Shown: positions 26,917 to 36,401 of the stretch, piece by piece
Layout of the letters: each line of letters begins with the position of its first letter
Numbering within the stretch: position 1 is the stretch's first letter
Assembly (NCBI RefSeq): GCF_900110245.1
Contig: NZ_FOCZ01000008.1
Span: 62,001-126,000, forward strand
DNA: 64,000 bases
Reading direction: 5' to 3'
Source of the DNA: Niastella yeongjuensis
Lineage (GTDB): Bacteria; Bacteroidota; Bacteroidia; Chitinophagales; Chitinophagaceae
Translations under genes and position numbers: made by a program
Notes under the pieces: generated by a model
Told to the model about the DNA's origin: nothing
The model's input: the letters and a program-made list of their open reading frames with translations, nothing else
Databases searched by the model: none

Positions 26917-27347
26917 TATACAGATTTATAGTGAGGAAAGACATTTTAATCAAAACAGCACTTTGTTAAATACGTGGCCACCTTTTTTGAGTAACTGCTG
27001 TTTCTGAATCGTAGTGCTATTATTTATTAGACAAATTTTGGGGTAGTATTATTGCATGTGTTAACAAAATTCTTGGCGATAACTGCTGAAATGAATCAGT
27101 GGAGATATTATGATGAAAATCGACAGAACTTTCGATTACTAAGGTTATGTTTCAATTTAATAGATAAATATGTTGAAGTTTTAGAAAAAATGAAAAGTTT
27201 TACGAGGCATTAATTGTAAAAGTCCAAAAGCGAAAAGATTGGGTTGCTGAAAAAGATGCCGGGCGATATTGGAAAAACGCGAAAATTTCATGACTCATGT
27301 ATGGTAGCCAATTGCGGCTGCAGATATACTCAACTTAGGAATTCCGT
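26917..27347. other. Intergenic, AT-rich; possible gene remnants
   Basis: No convincing gene. A 40-codon frame (27091-27213, +, starting MNQWRYYDENRQ) and a nearby open stretch reading KRKDWVAEKDAGRYWKN look like pieces of a decayed gene. I recognise neither. Confidence 0.4.
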
Positions 27348-29933
27348 TTATGTGGTTATTTGAATTTCTTGCTGCGATTCAACTTCTACCTGATTTTCAA
27401 TTCTCACAAGGTTGTAGATGTCAACTTCAATTTCTGTATTAAGAACTTCAAAACTTACAACTATAGAATAGGGAATTTCTTTATCTAAATTTTTTTCCCA
27501 GCCTTTATGCCCTTTTACAGCTATAAGAAATTCTTTTGGAAGTTGATTGGATTTTTCAATGCACCAGTCTTTTTGAACAGTGCTATCTTGGCGTTTGACA
27601 CCTTTTAACTCTCCGTCTTTGCCTTTTGATCCAATAGTCCACTTAAATGATTCTGGTTTGAGATCATCAACATTATCTGTATTTTCTTCATCAAGATTCG
27701 GTTCTTCAAAGTCTTCTTGAGTCTCGTTATTTGCTGCGAGTATTCTTTCGGAAAAAGTTTTTTGTGTTTCTCCTTTTCGCGAGGTTTCCCAATCAAGCCA
27801 CGCGGAAAGATAAGAATTGGTCTTACGTCTAGTAATGCGGGGCTCTGCTTTAAAGGAAAGTGTTATTTCTATTAATACATCATAATCATAGCCGGGTCTG
27901 GTAATTTCGTTAGGAAGTTTTACAAGGTATAAATCAGAATTTTTCGGATTTACAAGTCCGGATGCATAAAGAGTAACTCTCCTTGTGGAATTGGAAATTG
28001 CTCTTTCAATGTTTGGTATGCCATAGCCGTAGTGGCTGATAAATTCCTCAATTTTTTCTGCTGCAGAAGGTATTCGAGCTGATTGAACAACCAATGCCCG
28101 GTACAATAAAGTTGTCTCATGCGGATATAAGTTTTGTAAAGATGCTACTATATGAGTGACCTTAGGAGTTGTAAATGATGTCCCAACGACATCTCGTCCA
28201 ACTGCTGGACCGTTATCCCGGGTTGACCTTATTAGATTCGGAGATGATTCGGTATGGGCAATTACGTTGTCCCCGGTGGGTTTGTTTATTACAAAATCGC
28301 CTCCATATTCAACAACGTCGGGTTTAATCATTCCCCATAAGCCAAGTCCTGATCTAGAAAAAGCAGAAGGTAAATCTCGAGAACCAATGCATTTAAAAAC
28401 TTCATCTTCAAACTCTGAATCAGAAATTGATCCTACGGTTAATGCAAAGCAACTATATCCCGGATTTGTTATCTTGCTCTTCCCATGTTTCAAAAATGCA
28501 GGATATACAACACCATCTGTTAAATAATTTAATACACCGGGAATTTCAGGATTATTCGAGTGTTGAGAAATATTGCCCGCGGCTATGCAAAAAAGGATAT
28601 CATTTTCCCAAATTAACTTGTCTATTGTAGCAGACCACAGCGGCATATGAATGTAGTTTTCCGGTCGGCCATTGGAAACAGAAAGATTAAATATCCTTGT
28701 AGGCTTGAATCGGTCAACAATCATTTTCATTAAATCCGATTCATTAAGGCTGCTGCTCAACAGATTTTCATCATCTAAAATTCTCGCGTTTTGTATCCAG
28801 AAGGGTGCTTTTACATGGGTACCATTTGACGGTAATCCAATTGGAAACAACACAGCTCCTGCAACTCTTGTTCCATGGCCACCGTTTGAAACCTTATCAA
28901 ACGTGTCTAGATCATTGGGTACATATGAGATAGATAAAGTTCCATCAATAGCGGGAGCTAGTAATCGGTGACCTTCTTGAATACCGCTATCAATAACACA
29001 AACTTTCGGAAAATTCTCATCGGGGGCTGCTACTTCTATTTCAAGTAGTCTTTCAAGCTCAGTAGTCCCTTGAAAACTTAATAGGGGATCATGCTCCAAT
29101 ATGTTAAATATGAACGGAAAATTTAAGGCTAAGTCTTTCAAGCCAACACCACTTATACGTATTTTACATCCAAAGCCATCGTCAAATTCGGCATACTGGC
29201 TTACCAGGCTAACAAAAACTCCATTATGGGGCCTGATGAAATTTTCGAAGGCCGTCTGTCTTTCCATGCACAATTCGTCTTTTGCAACCTGCCATTCTTG
29301 ATTTCGGTCTTTCCAACGCGCCACTGACGAGTTATATGAGTCGTCTGGTTGGTTACCCCCCTGTGTTGGATAATCAGGAATTTTTAGGTAACTCGATATT
29401 GCGATGTATACTACTATTTCCCTTTCCTCTTGTAATCTCTCCCATTTGGCCAATAGATTAGCGGACAATATTCTCTTTAACCTTTCAGTGGGTTCGGTTA
29501 TCAAGTCAAATATGCCTGCAGCGGAATCTTTAAACTTTTTATTGCTTTGGTTCAAAAACTGTTCTAGGCGATCAGAAAATGTCTTGAGGTCGTCACTATT
29601 CGCTCCAAGTATAAAACCTTCTTCTTCTTCTGAAATAACTTCAATTCCAAAACTTTTTAGTGATTCTACGTCTTTTGCTAAATCTATATGAAGAAAAATC
29701 GGAATTGTTTTTTTATCAGAAATCTCAGGTAGGCCGCTTTCCTCTCTTTCTTGAAGATTTAGCTCCCAAGATTCTTTTACAGATTGTAACTGTGCAGTCA
29801 GTTTATCAAAATGTTCCTGTCGATGCTCAATATTATATTGTGTTTGCTGGGCCTTTTTGGGGCCCCCTCCAAATCCAATGAAAGGCTTTTTTTCTACAAC
29901 CTGAACCAGGTTTAGGTGTTGAAACTCAGGCAT
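27348..29933 (-). CDS. Subtilisin-like S8 protease, IetS-like
   Basis: An 861-aa cytoplasmic (no signal peptide) subtilase. The catalytic triad is visible: D315 in VIDSGIQ, H353 in GGHGTRVAG and S586 in GTSFTTPKV. The oxyanion asparagine is likely in FCIAAGNIS. The N-terminal ~300 residues are helical and charged; the C-terminal ~200 look beta-rich. The AAA ATPase gene ends next to its start, in the same direction. An AAA ATPase with a subtilase is the composition of IetAS, described first as a plasmid-stability/incompatibility pair and later as an anti-phage system. Family assignment is by architecture, so IetAS membership is an inference. Confidence 0.85.
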   Translation of the reverse strand: MPEFQHLNLVQVVEKKPFIGFGGGPKKAQQTQYNIEHRQEHFDKLTAQLQSVKESWELNLQEREESGLPEISDKKTIPIFLHIDLAKDVESLKSFGIEVISEEEEGFILGANSDDLKTFSDRLEQFLNQSNKKFKDSAAGIFDLITEPTERLKRILSANLLAKWERLQEEREIVVYIAISSYLKIPDYPTQGGNQPDDSYNSSVARWKDRNQEWQVAKDELCMERQTAFENFIRPHNGVFVSLVSQYAEFDDGFGCKIRISGVGLKDLALNFPFIFNILEHDPLLSFQGTTELERLLEIEVAAPDENFPKVCVIDSGIQEGHRLLAPAIDGTLSISYVPNDLDTFDKVSNGGHGTRVAGAVLFPIGLPSNGTHVKAPFWIQNARILDDENLLSSSLNESDLMKMIVDRFKPTRIFNLSVSNGRPENYIHMPLWSATIDKLIWENDILFCIAAGNISQHSNNPEIPGVLNYLTDGVVYPAFLKHGKSKITNPGYSCFALTVGSISDSEFEDEVFKCIGSRDLPSAFSRSGLGLWGMIKPDVVEYGGDFVINKPTGDNVIAHTESSPNLIRSTRDNGPAVGRDVVGTSFTTPKVTHIVASLQNLYPHETTLLYRALVVQSARIPSAAEKIEEFISHYGYGIPNIERAISNSTRRVTLYASGLVNPKNSDLYLVKLPNEITRPGYDYDVLIEITLSFKAEPRITRRKTNSYLSAWLDWETSRKGETQKTFSERILAANNETQEDFEEPNLDEENTDNVDDLKPESFKWTIGSKGKDGELKGVKRQDSTVQKDWCIEKSNQLPKEFLIAVKGHKGWEKNLDKEIPYSIVVSFEVLNTEIEVDIYNLVRIENQVEVESQQEIQITT

Positions 29934-29934
29934 A

Positions 29935-30936
29935 TTATTTCTTAATTAAAATAGCATTCTCCCTTAAAGCGGTGATCAGATATTCTTCTTCCACCACTTT
30001 TTCGCCTTTTATTATTGCGAATTTTGCGGCATCGTTTGCAATTTTGACAACTGTGGCTGCTGATGCACCAATTAAAGAATTTATGATGTTATGCCAGTTT
30101 ATGTGTTTCGAGAGGGAGACCGCTGAAAGTGTCTGAATTAGGATCTTTGATATCTGATCTTCGCTAGGTTTTGGCATTTCTATTATTTCATCAAACCGGC
30201 GGAATAAAGCATGGTCTATTATTCCTTCAAAATTTGTTGTAGCCACCAATATCCCAGGAGCCTTATAGTCTTCCAATAAATTAAGAAGTAGGTTTACAAG
30301 CCTGTGCATTTCGCCGACATCCTGCCCGGTGGTTGATCTTGCTTTAGCAATGAAATCAAATTCATCGAGTAATAACACACATGGAAATGACTTTATTGAT
30401 TCAAACAGTTGGTTAAGGTTTGAAGCTGATTCCCCAAGATATGATGATATAATTGCTTCAAATCTCACCTTCAAAAAAGGAAGCCCTATAGTCCATGCAA
30501 TCCGTTCGGCAGCCATGCTTTTACCGCAGCCAGGTGCGCCATATAATAATATTTTTTGTTTAGGTGATAAACCATAGTGCCCCAATCTATCTTTGGCTGC
30601 AAACTCCTTCTCAATTCTTTGAATTTTTCCTTCTACGTCCAAGGGAAGTACCATATAGTGCCTAAGTGAATCTCTATCGACATGGGTAGCCAGCGGTATA
30701 TTATACCTTTTGTCCTTCGGAATAGAAATTCCTTGGGGTAACAAGGTCTTCAATTCACTCCTAAAAGAGGTGTAATTCTTGATATTCTTTTTTAGTATTT
30801 CACTTAGCTTATTGGCCAGTTTGATATGCCCTTTTTTTGTTTCATCTTCAATGATCTTTTCAGCAACAAGAACTATATCTTCTGTTGGCTCTCCCTCAAT
30901 GGATCGGAAAAGTCTTACTAATAATTCTTGATTCAT
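29935..30936 (-). CDS. AAA-family ATPase, IetA-like
   Basis: A 333-aa classical AAA ATPase. Walker A is GAPGCGKS (K139), Walker B LLLDEFDF (D191, E192), sensor 1 is VATTNFEG, and arginine-finger candidates lie in ALFRRFDE. A small helical N-terminal region (~1-80) precedes it. It lies immediately upstream of the subtilase gene, one base apart, so the two proteins are probably translated as a unit. In IetAS-type systems the ATPase is thought to control or counteract the protease. Confidence 0.87.
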   Translation of the reverse strand: MNQELLVRLFRSIEGEPTEDIVLVAEKIIEDETKKGHIKLANKLSEILKKNIKNYTSFRSELKTLLPQGISIPKDKRYNIPLATHVDRDSLRHYMVLPLDVEGKIQRIEKEFAAKDRLGHYGLSPKQKILLYGAPGCGKSMAAERIAWTIGLPFLKVRFEAIISSYLGESASNLNQLFESIKSFPCVLLLDEFDFIAKARSTTGQDVGEMHRLVNLLLNLLEDYKAPGILVATTNFEGIIDHALFRRFDEIIEMPKPSEDQISKILIQTLSAVSLSKHINWHNIINSLIGASAATVVKIANDAAKFAIIKGEKVVEEEYLITALRENAILIKK

Positions 30937-31502
30937 GCTAAAATTTAATAAAGGAGTTCAAAAATCTTGCAAAAGCATCTTTATTTGCAAAATAAAGATT
31001 TCCATGGTTTTCGGAGACATTTTTTAAAGGGAAAGAGTTCTAATCGTGGCATGGTATTCAATTCTTGGTCATTCATATAGTAATATTTTATTTTATTTAA
31101 TGTGTTTAAAGTACAGTTACTGGTAGTTCTTCGGGCATTGGTGAGTGACATTTCAAATTAACATGTTTCGTCTTTCCAGCAGATTTAACATTAGTTTTTT
31201 CTCCCCTCGGCCTGGGGAAAATTATTGGAGAAGAAAAGTTTAGACGACTTTTATCTTCTCCAAAAAGCCCTTGCATTGAAATTTACGTAATTTATGCGAT
31301 GTATCGATTCATAAGTGAAAGCCTGAGAATCACCGGCGCGAATAATGGGTATAATATTGATTTTGAATTGACTTTAATGAATATAAACGCTATATTGTGA
31401 ATTTGTGCATAACAACCCAGAGTTAGTTGTTGGAGTCGTCATTTTGTATTCCTTTATTAATATACCTTTTTTAAATTACAGAAATTAAACACTAGTCAGG
31501 GA
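30937..31502. other. Divergent intergenic region
   Basis: 566 bp, AT-rich, between the IetAS-like pair (leftward) and the GHKL/PRTase-like pair (rightward). It must hold both promoters. I see no gene, RNA or clear repeat in it. Confidence 0.5.
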
Positions 31503-32702
31503 ATGATAGTCATCCAAAAAAAAATGGATTTGGCAGATATCGAAGGGTTGTATGAGCAATATGGAAACGAAAGTGCTAAAAACCTTGTTGATATTCAATT
31601 ACCCAATGATTTCCAGGAAGAAACCATTGGCGTTTTACCCTCATTAATTCAATTTATCGCAACTGTTATTCGAGATCATAAGTTAGAAGTCTTAAAGACG
31701 CGATTTAAAAATGATGAGGAAAAGCAGGGACTTATGGATGCGGCAAAATCATACTTGTGGTACGTATGTGCCTGCCTGCACTGGCTGAATAGGTTTGAAT
31801 ATCTTAATGGCGAATCAGTAAAAGATGATGTACGGGATGTAAACAGGCAAGTCAATGAGTTAATGAGAAACTACAAACCTATTGGCCATTCATTTATGTT
31901 GACTTGTTTTGACCATCTTCCCAGGAATGTGGGCTTGGTAAAAATGTTCTATCAACCATCAAGTTTCATGATGGTTGACGAAGTTATGGTGGAGCAATAT
32001 GTAAACCAGATCATTGTCAATCTTGCTACTAAAATTAACCGACAAGTAATCGGGCAGCTACATCCATTATTGAAACCACTAAATGCCATTATTTATGAAT
32101 TATTCAAAAATACGGATGACTGGGCTACAAAGGACAGATTTGGTAATCCAATTGAACCAAGCGTACGAGGGCTTTATTTTCGTTACTATAAAAATTATAT
32201 AGATAAAATAGAAGAGTATTCAGAGAAAAATGCTTCCCTGAACCGGTATTTTATGCATCCTATTTATAAGGCCGATGAGGAAAATAAGATATCCTTTATT
32301 GAGATTTCAATATTTGATAGTGGTGATGGTTTTATTGGGAGGTGGCTTGGTGAAAATTATACAGAAAATACATCAATTGATGAAGAGGTTGATATTGTTA
32401 AGCGCTGTTTAACCAAATATCAGACCAAGGAAGACGGTAAAAAAGGTATTATAAAAGGAATGGGCCTTGATAGGGTACTCCAAACTATTAATGAGCGTGG
32501 ATTTTTAAGAATCAGGACAAATAAAGTACACGTGTTTAGAGATATGGTACAGGACCAATATGTGGCCAGTTCTGATGCCGGGACTATTAAGCTTTATGAT
32601 TGGAAAACCTTGCTTGATAATCAATTTACCCCATATTATAATACAAAGGGAAGTGTTATTACGATAATCCTACCCCTAGATGCTGTAAGCTATAATAAAT
32701 AA
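31503..32702 (+). CDS. GHKL-type ATPase-like protein, first gene of a two-gene unit
   Basis: A 399-aa protein with no name I recognise. The motif order is that of the Bergerat (GHKL) ATP-binding fold: N box YELFKNTDDW (E199, N203), G1 box IFDSGDGF (D272, G274, G276), G2 box IKGMGLDRVL (G319-L322) and a late strand KGSVITIILPL (~385). The ~190-residue helical N-terminal half matches nothing I know. No HisKA phospho-acceptor helix precedes the fold, so it is not an ordinary sensor kinase; MORC/Hsp90-like switching is more likely. It lies 11 bp before the 784-aa gene. Met8 is an alternative start. Confidence 0.72.
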   Translation: MIVIQKKMDLADIEGLYEQYGNESAKNLVDIQLPNDFQEETIGVLPSLIQFIATVIRDHKLEVLKTRFKNDEEKQGLMDAAKSYLWYVCACLHWLNRFEYLNGESVKDDVRDVNRQVNELMRNYKPIGHSFMLTCFDHLPRNVGLVKMFYQPSSFMMVDEVMVEQYVNQIIVNLATKINRQVIGQLHPLLKPLNAIIYELFKNTDDWATKDRFGNPIEPSVRGLYFRYYKNYIDKIEEYSEKNASLNRYFMHPIYKADEENKISFIEISIFDSGDGFIGRWLGENYTENTSIDEEVDIVKRCLTKYQTKEDGKKGIIKGMGLDRVLQTINERGFLRIRTNKVHVFRDMVQDQYVASSDAGTIKLYDWKTLLDNQFTPYYNTKGSVITIILPLDAVSYNK

Positions 32703-32713
32703 ACCCTTGCTTC

Positions 32714-35068
32714 ATGTCCGAGCTTTTAATGTACAGCGCCGCTTTGCCAAATGGATCAGCTATTAAAAACTACACTTTAGTCTTCATACCACATCAGAAG
32801 ATTGCTTTTGATAAGGTTTTGAACGACTTAAAAATTTATCTTCAAGAGCATATAATTCCGGATCACGTTTTAATTATTGCTGGGGAAAATACCCGCGATC
32901 AATTTATTGAATTTATAAAAGAAGAACAGGCGTTAAAAGATATCATTCCTACGCGTTATCACCAGGATAATATGTTTACAAAATTTGTAGGCATTTATTT
33001 GTTTAACGAGTTTGGCGAATTGAGATTATTTAATGGATATAAAGTAAAGGATGGCAGGCTTTTTTCAAATTTATTTAGGATTGGGTTAACCCAGATATTC
33101 AATAAAGGTGGACTTATAAGCGCACAGGAATCCCATCATTTTGTATTTCCTTCTGGTAAACATTGTGACAAATTTTTAAGGACCGGTAATGTTTTGATAA
33201 AAAGCCAAGACATCTATTTTATCGCATTTAATCTATTGAATAAATATAAAAATGAATACAGTATCATTTATTGTGATACTTCATCCATTAATTCATTGGC
33301 ATTTGCTCTTGTTGAACTTAAGCGGAGGTTAAGTAATAATTTTGTATGCCCACATATTGAAAGTTATGGTTCTTATAAAGGGTTTGAGGAGAGTGAGTTT
33401 GTCGATAGACATAAAGCACTTTTCTTAATTTCTTCTTCAACATCTGCAAATATTATTGATAGGTTGAAAGATAGATATGTGGATGAGGATAGGATTGTTT
33501 TGGTGTTTTGCCTTGCTCCTAAAAAGTATGAAAAATTGGTGATGTGTGATCTTCAAAAAGATCAAATTAATCAACAAGGCATTGAACCATTTAAATCTTA
33601 TGGATTTAATGAGAAATGTGAATTGTGTGATTCTGGGTCAATGCCTGTAGCCATTCAAGGAGATGTTTTCCTGTTAGAAAAACCTTTAGTAAATAAAGTG
33701 ATTTTTAGAACTAATGATGCTCCAAGGAATTTATCAGAATTTATGGAGACCTACCACCATAAGAATACGTTCGGTGTCCATTTTATTAAGGCCAACTACT
33801 TTGAGAGTTCTGTTAGTAGCAGCGGATCTGTGCAGTTTGGGTATGAAGTTTTTTTTGACATTCAGGCCGTGTTTGAGGATCTTGCTAAAGGTGGGAAAAT
33901 GTACAGTGGATTTAAAGATAAGTTGGATCGGTATATACACCAATATGTGCCCTCGAATACGCGATATCTTATTCATCTAAATGATACAGGGTCAGAGCTA
34001 TTCGCTCGTTACTTGAAAGAGAAAATAGGAAGTGTCGTTAAAGATGAATTTATTCCTGAGCTGGTGCCGATGAGTGAAATTGGTAAAATGGATGAGAATA
34101 AAGAAGGTGCTGCATTAATTATTTGCTCTTCAATGGTGTCTGGCGGTAATTTGATATTTGTAAGCAAAGAAATGCGCAAGTATGATAAATTATCTTTGAT
34201 CTATCTTATCGGTTTCTCCCGTACTGAAAGTGAAGACTACTTTTCGTTTATCAAAAAGAATTTGACACAGGGGGAACGAGGAACTGATACAAACTCCTTT
34301 TACAGCGTCGAAATTATTCATTGCAACAATGACTACAGGAATACTTCTTGGATAATTGAAGAGGATTTTATAAGAAGTTTTTTACTTTTTAGTGAAACTT
34401 ATGGAGGTGATGATAAAGCATATGTTATTGATCATTTTAAGAAGAGGCTAAGTATTCTTGCTGAGTCTAAAAGGCTGGATAAAAGAGGGCTTCCTGATGG
34501 CCTTTTTTACGCAAATGCTTACCATGGAAATCCTTTGCGAATTAATAAAAATTTCGCGTTCTACAAGTTTACAGGTTATGATCAACAGGTTAGCCAGGCG
34601 GATATCTACTTTACAATATCAACTATAATTAATAAGCTAAGACACTCTAAAGATCCTTCCCACCGCTTACATCAAACGGAATATGTTCGAAATCTGATTG
34701 ATCCTGAGAATTTTTCACGCTTTAATGACGGCATTATCCAAGCTTGTATCCTTCGTGCTGCGAGGCCTTCGGAACTTGCTTACGAAATCGATAAAGAGAT
34801 AAGTAAAAAATTTTTAAACATTTTTAGGCCGATTGTATTACACGCAAGGGATCATTATGGCGAAGCCTTGCTTGAATTTTTGTATGCTATCTGCATTAGG
34901 AAACTACGGCTTGAGCAAGAAGTTTTAAAAGAACTTTTGGCTTTTGTTAGAGAACAATGCAAGGATAATAAAATTGTCATGGTTCTTTGTGCCTATATTA
35001 GTTTAATCCAAGTAGAAAAAGACCCAGAAGCGGTAAAAAATTATAAAGTCAACTATGATCTTTTATAA
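32714..35068 (+). CDS. 784-aa protein with degenerate phosphoribosyltransferase-like motifs
   Basis: Not recognised as a named family. Two stretches recall PRTase folds. At ~145-200, FPSGKHCDKF (like the SGKxS segment of orotate PRTases) is followed by a strand IIYCDTSSINSLAFAL. At ~430-490, YLIHLNDTGSELFARYL is followed by AALIICSSMVSGGNL, in the place of the PRPP loop (usually D-D-x-x-x-T-G-G-T). The paired acidic residues of that loop read C-S-S here, so PRPP catalysis is doubtful. The C-terminal ~200 residues are helical. No membrane segment. It is co-transcribed with the GHKL protein and lies beside an IetAS-like pair, so a defence role is inferred. Confidence 0.65.
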   Translation: MSELLMYSAALPNGSAIKNYTLVFIPHQKIAFDKVLNDLKIYLQEHIIPDHVLIIAGENTRDQFIEFIKEEQALKDIIPTRYHQDNMFTKFVGIYLFNEFGELRLFNGYKVKDGRLFSNLFRIGLTQIFNKGGLISAQESHHFVFPSGKHCDKFLRTGNVLIKSQDIYFIAFNLLNKYKNEYSIIYCDTSSINSLAFALVELKRRLSNNFVCPHIESYGSYKGFEESEFVDRHKALFLISSSTSANIIDRLKDRYVDEDRIVLVFCLAPKKYEKLVMCDLQKDQINQQGIEPFKSYGFNEKCELCDSGSMPVAIQGDVFLLEKPLVNKVIFRTNDAPRNLSEFMETYHHKNTFGVHFIKANYFESSVSSSGSVQFGYEVFFDIQAVFEDLAKGGKMYSGFKDKLDRYIHQYVPSNTRYLIHLNDTGSELFARYLKEKIGSVVKDEFIPELVPMSEIGKMDENKEGAALIICSSMVSGGNLIFVSKEMRKYDKLSLIYLIGFSRTESEDYFSFIKKNLTQGERGTDTNSFYSVEIIHCNNDYRNTSWIIEEDFIRSFLLFSETYGGDDKAYVIDHFKKRLSILAESKRLDKRGLPDGLFYANAYHGNPLRINKNFAFYKFTGYDQQVSQADIYFTISTIINKLRHSKDPSHRLHQTEYVRNLIDPENFSRFNDGIIQACILRAARPSELAYEIDKEISKKFLNIFRPIVLHARDHYGEALLEFLYAICIRKLRLEQEVLKELLAFVREQCKDNKIVMVLCAYISLIQVEKDPEAVKNYKVNYDLL

Positions 35069-35133
35069 CGAAATAATTTCTTCAGCTCTTAGTAGGATTG
35101 ATTTTAAAAAATAACTATTAAAAATATTACTAT

Positions 35134-35544
35134 TTAATATTCATGTTTTTTATGCAAATTTTTCTTTAATTTCTCCCACGCAGGTATCGCCTGATGAGTA
35201 ACAGCTTCATCTATTTGTTTTATTACTTCGTCATTTTCTAACGAATCTTTATAATCAGCAAACCGAGTATTTGCTTTTTTCAACTGTTGATTGAGAACAT
35301 TTAGTGAATCATGCATGCTGTTCTTTTCTGAATCGAATTTATTATAGCCGATTTCTTTACCGAAAGCATAGGCGCCCGCAATTGACGAACCTATAATTGC
35401 AAGAATTGCAAGAAAAGTTCCAATGCTAATCACAATATGTTTTTCTTCCTTTTTAGGTTTAATTGGCACAGTTGGCCTATCGTCGTTAATTGGGACAATA
35501 TTAGATTTTTGGGTTTGATTAGTTTTGTCCATATCGGTCTGCAA
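35134..35544 (-). CDS. Small single-pass membrane protein with coiled coil
   Basis: A 136-aa protein: a charged, Pro/Lys-rich N-terminal tail (~1-36), one membrane helix (~37-60, ISIGTFLAILAIIGSSIAG), then a heptad-patterned coiled coil (~68-110) and a basic C terminus. No enzyme motif. It converges on the 784-aa gene, so it is not part of that unit. Function unknown. Confidence 0.55.
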   Translation of the reverse strand: MQTDMDKTNQTQKSNIVPINDDRPTVPIKPKKEEKHIVISIGTFLAILAIIGSSIAGAYAFGKEIGYNKFDSEKNSMHDSLNVLNQQLKKANTRFADYKDSLENDEVIKQIDEAVTHQAIPAWEKLKKNLHKKHEY

Positions 35545-36262
35545 GTATAGGGCTTTTGATTTTATTAAAAAAGATTGTTGAAATAAGTAGGTTGTAATTT
35601 GGATAGCTCATATACTTCTAATTTCCTGCATCTATTAATATAATTATGCACAAAAGGGGTGACTAGTGAGTTTTGACTTACTGTATCAGCCTAACTATGA
35701 AAGTAACCTCTCTCTGTTACATAGATGCGCTAATTGTTCACAAATTGTGACCTAAATTGTTGTTTTATGATTGATTTAAATCAATAATCTAATGATGGGT
35801 AATATGCGAAGTATAATAGTGTGCTGCGCGACTTAGGGTGTTTTAATGGTTGAGTCATTTCTAAATTGGTTCTTTCTTCCTTAAAAATGCCAGTATAATG
35901 TGTAAAATTATTGATATGTAACTAAATATGGAAAGTCTAGATGGGTGAGTAAAGCGAAGATGATAAGATAGGGCAGGGAGCGAAAACTTCCGATAACATC
36001 AATGGGATATGAATTTTCCAAATAAATTATTTTCATTTTGGGTATATATGAATTCTTGTATTACCGGCTATTAATCAGGTTACAAATTTTGTCAGGTTCT
36101 CGTAGCTATTGTGAGGAGGATGGATTTGCTACTGTATTTGGCCTCGCAATCGCCAAAATGATGTTATAAAAAGTTTGTATATGCGATTTTATAGATTTAT
36201 CAACTTAAAATATTGATTCTAAGCAGATTCAATAAATTTAATAAAATTAAGAAAGTCGGTAA
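35545..36262. other. AT-rich intergenic stretch, no gene seen
   Basis: About 720 bp with stops in all frames at short spacing. No tRNA, recognised repeat or promoter can be supported. It leads into a degenerate ssrA 3'-end copy. Confidence 0.5.
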
Positions 36263-36330
36263 GGGGTTCGATGGGACTCTGGTCACCTCCACGTAAGCGA
36301 ATGGTCAGATCTGATCATTCGCTTTTTTTG
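36263..36330 (+). repeat. Degenerate ssrA 3'-end copy plus terminator (att relic 1)
   Basis: GGGGTTCGATGGGACT ... CCTCCAC (36263-36292) resembles the tmRNA T arm and acceptor end (GGGGTTCGAGTCCCC ... GACTCCAC) but no longer folds properly. A terminator follows: AGCGAATGGTCAG (36296-36308) pairs with CTGATCATTCGCT (36311-36323), then seven T. The hairpin recurs almost unchanged at 48455-48482. Confidence 0.6.
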
Positions 36331-36401
36331 TTTATTATGGGTTGTTTCCTCGGTTCGTTTTGCCTCATATTGAACTTCATTAATATTTTATGATAATGAC
36401 A

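Noticed and set aside
31503-32702. Ordinary sensor histidine kinase
   Set aside because: GHKL boxes are present but there is no phospho-acceptor helix, sensor domain or response regulator.
36263-36292. Possible tRNA gene
   Set aside because: Only a T-arm/acceptor-like piece is present; no D arm, anticodon arm or 5' acceptor strand upstream.
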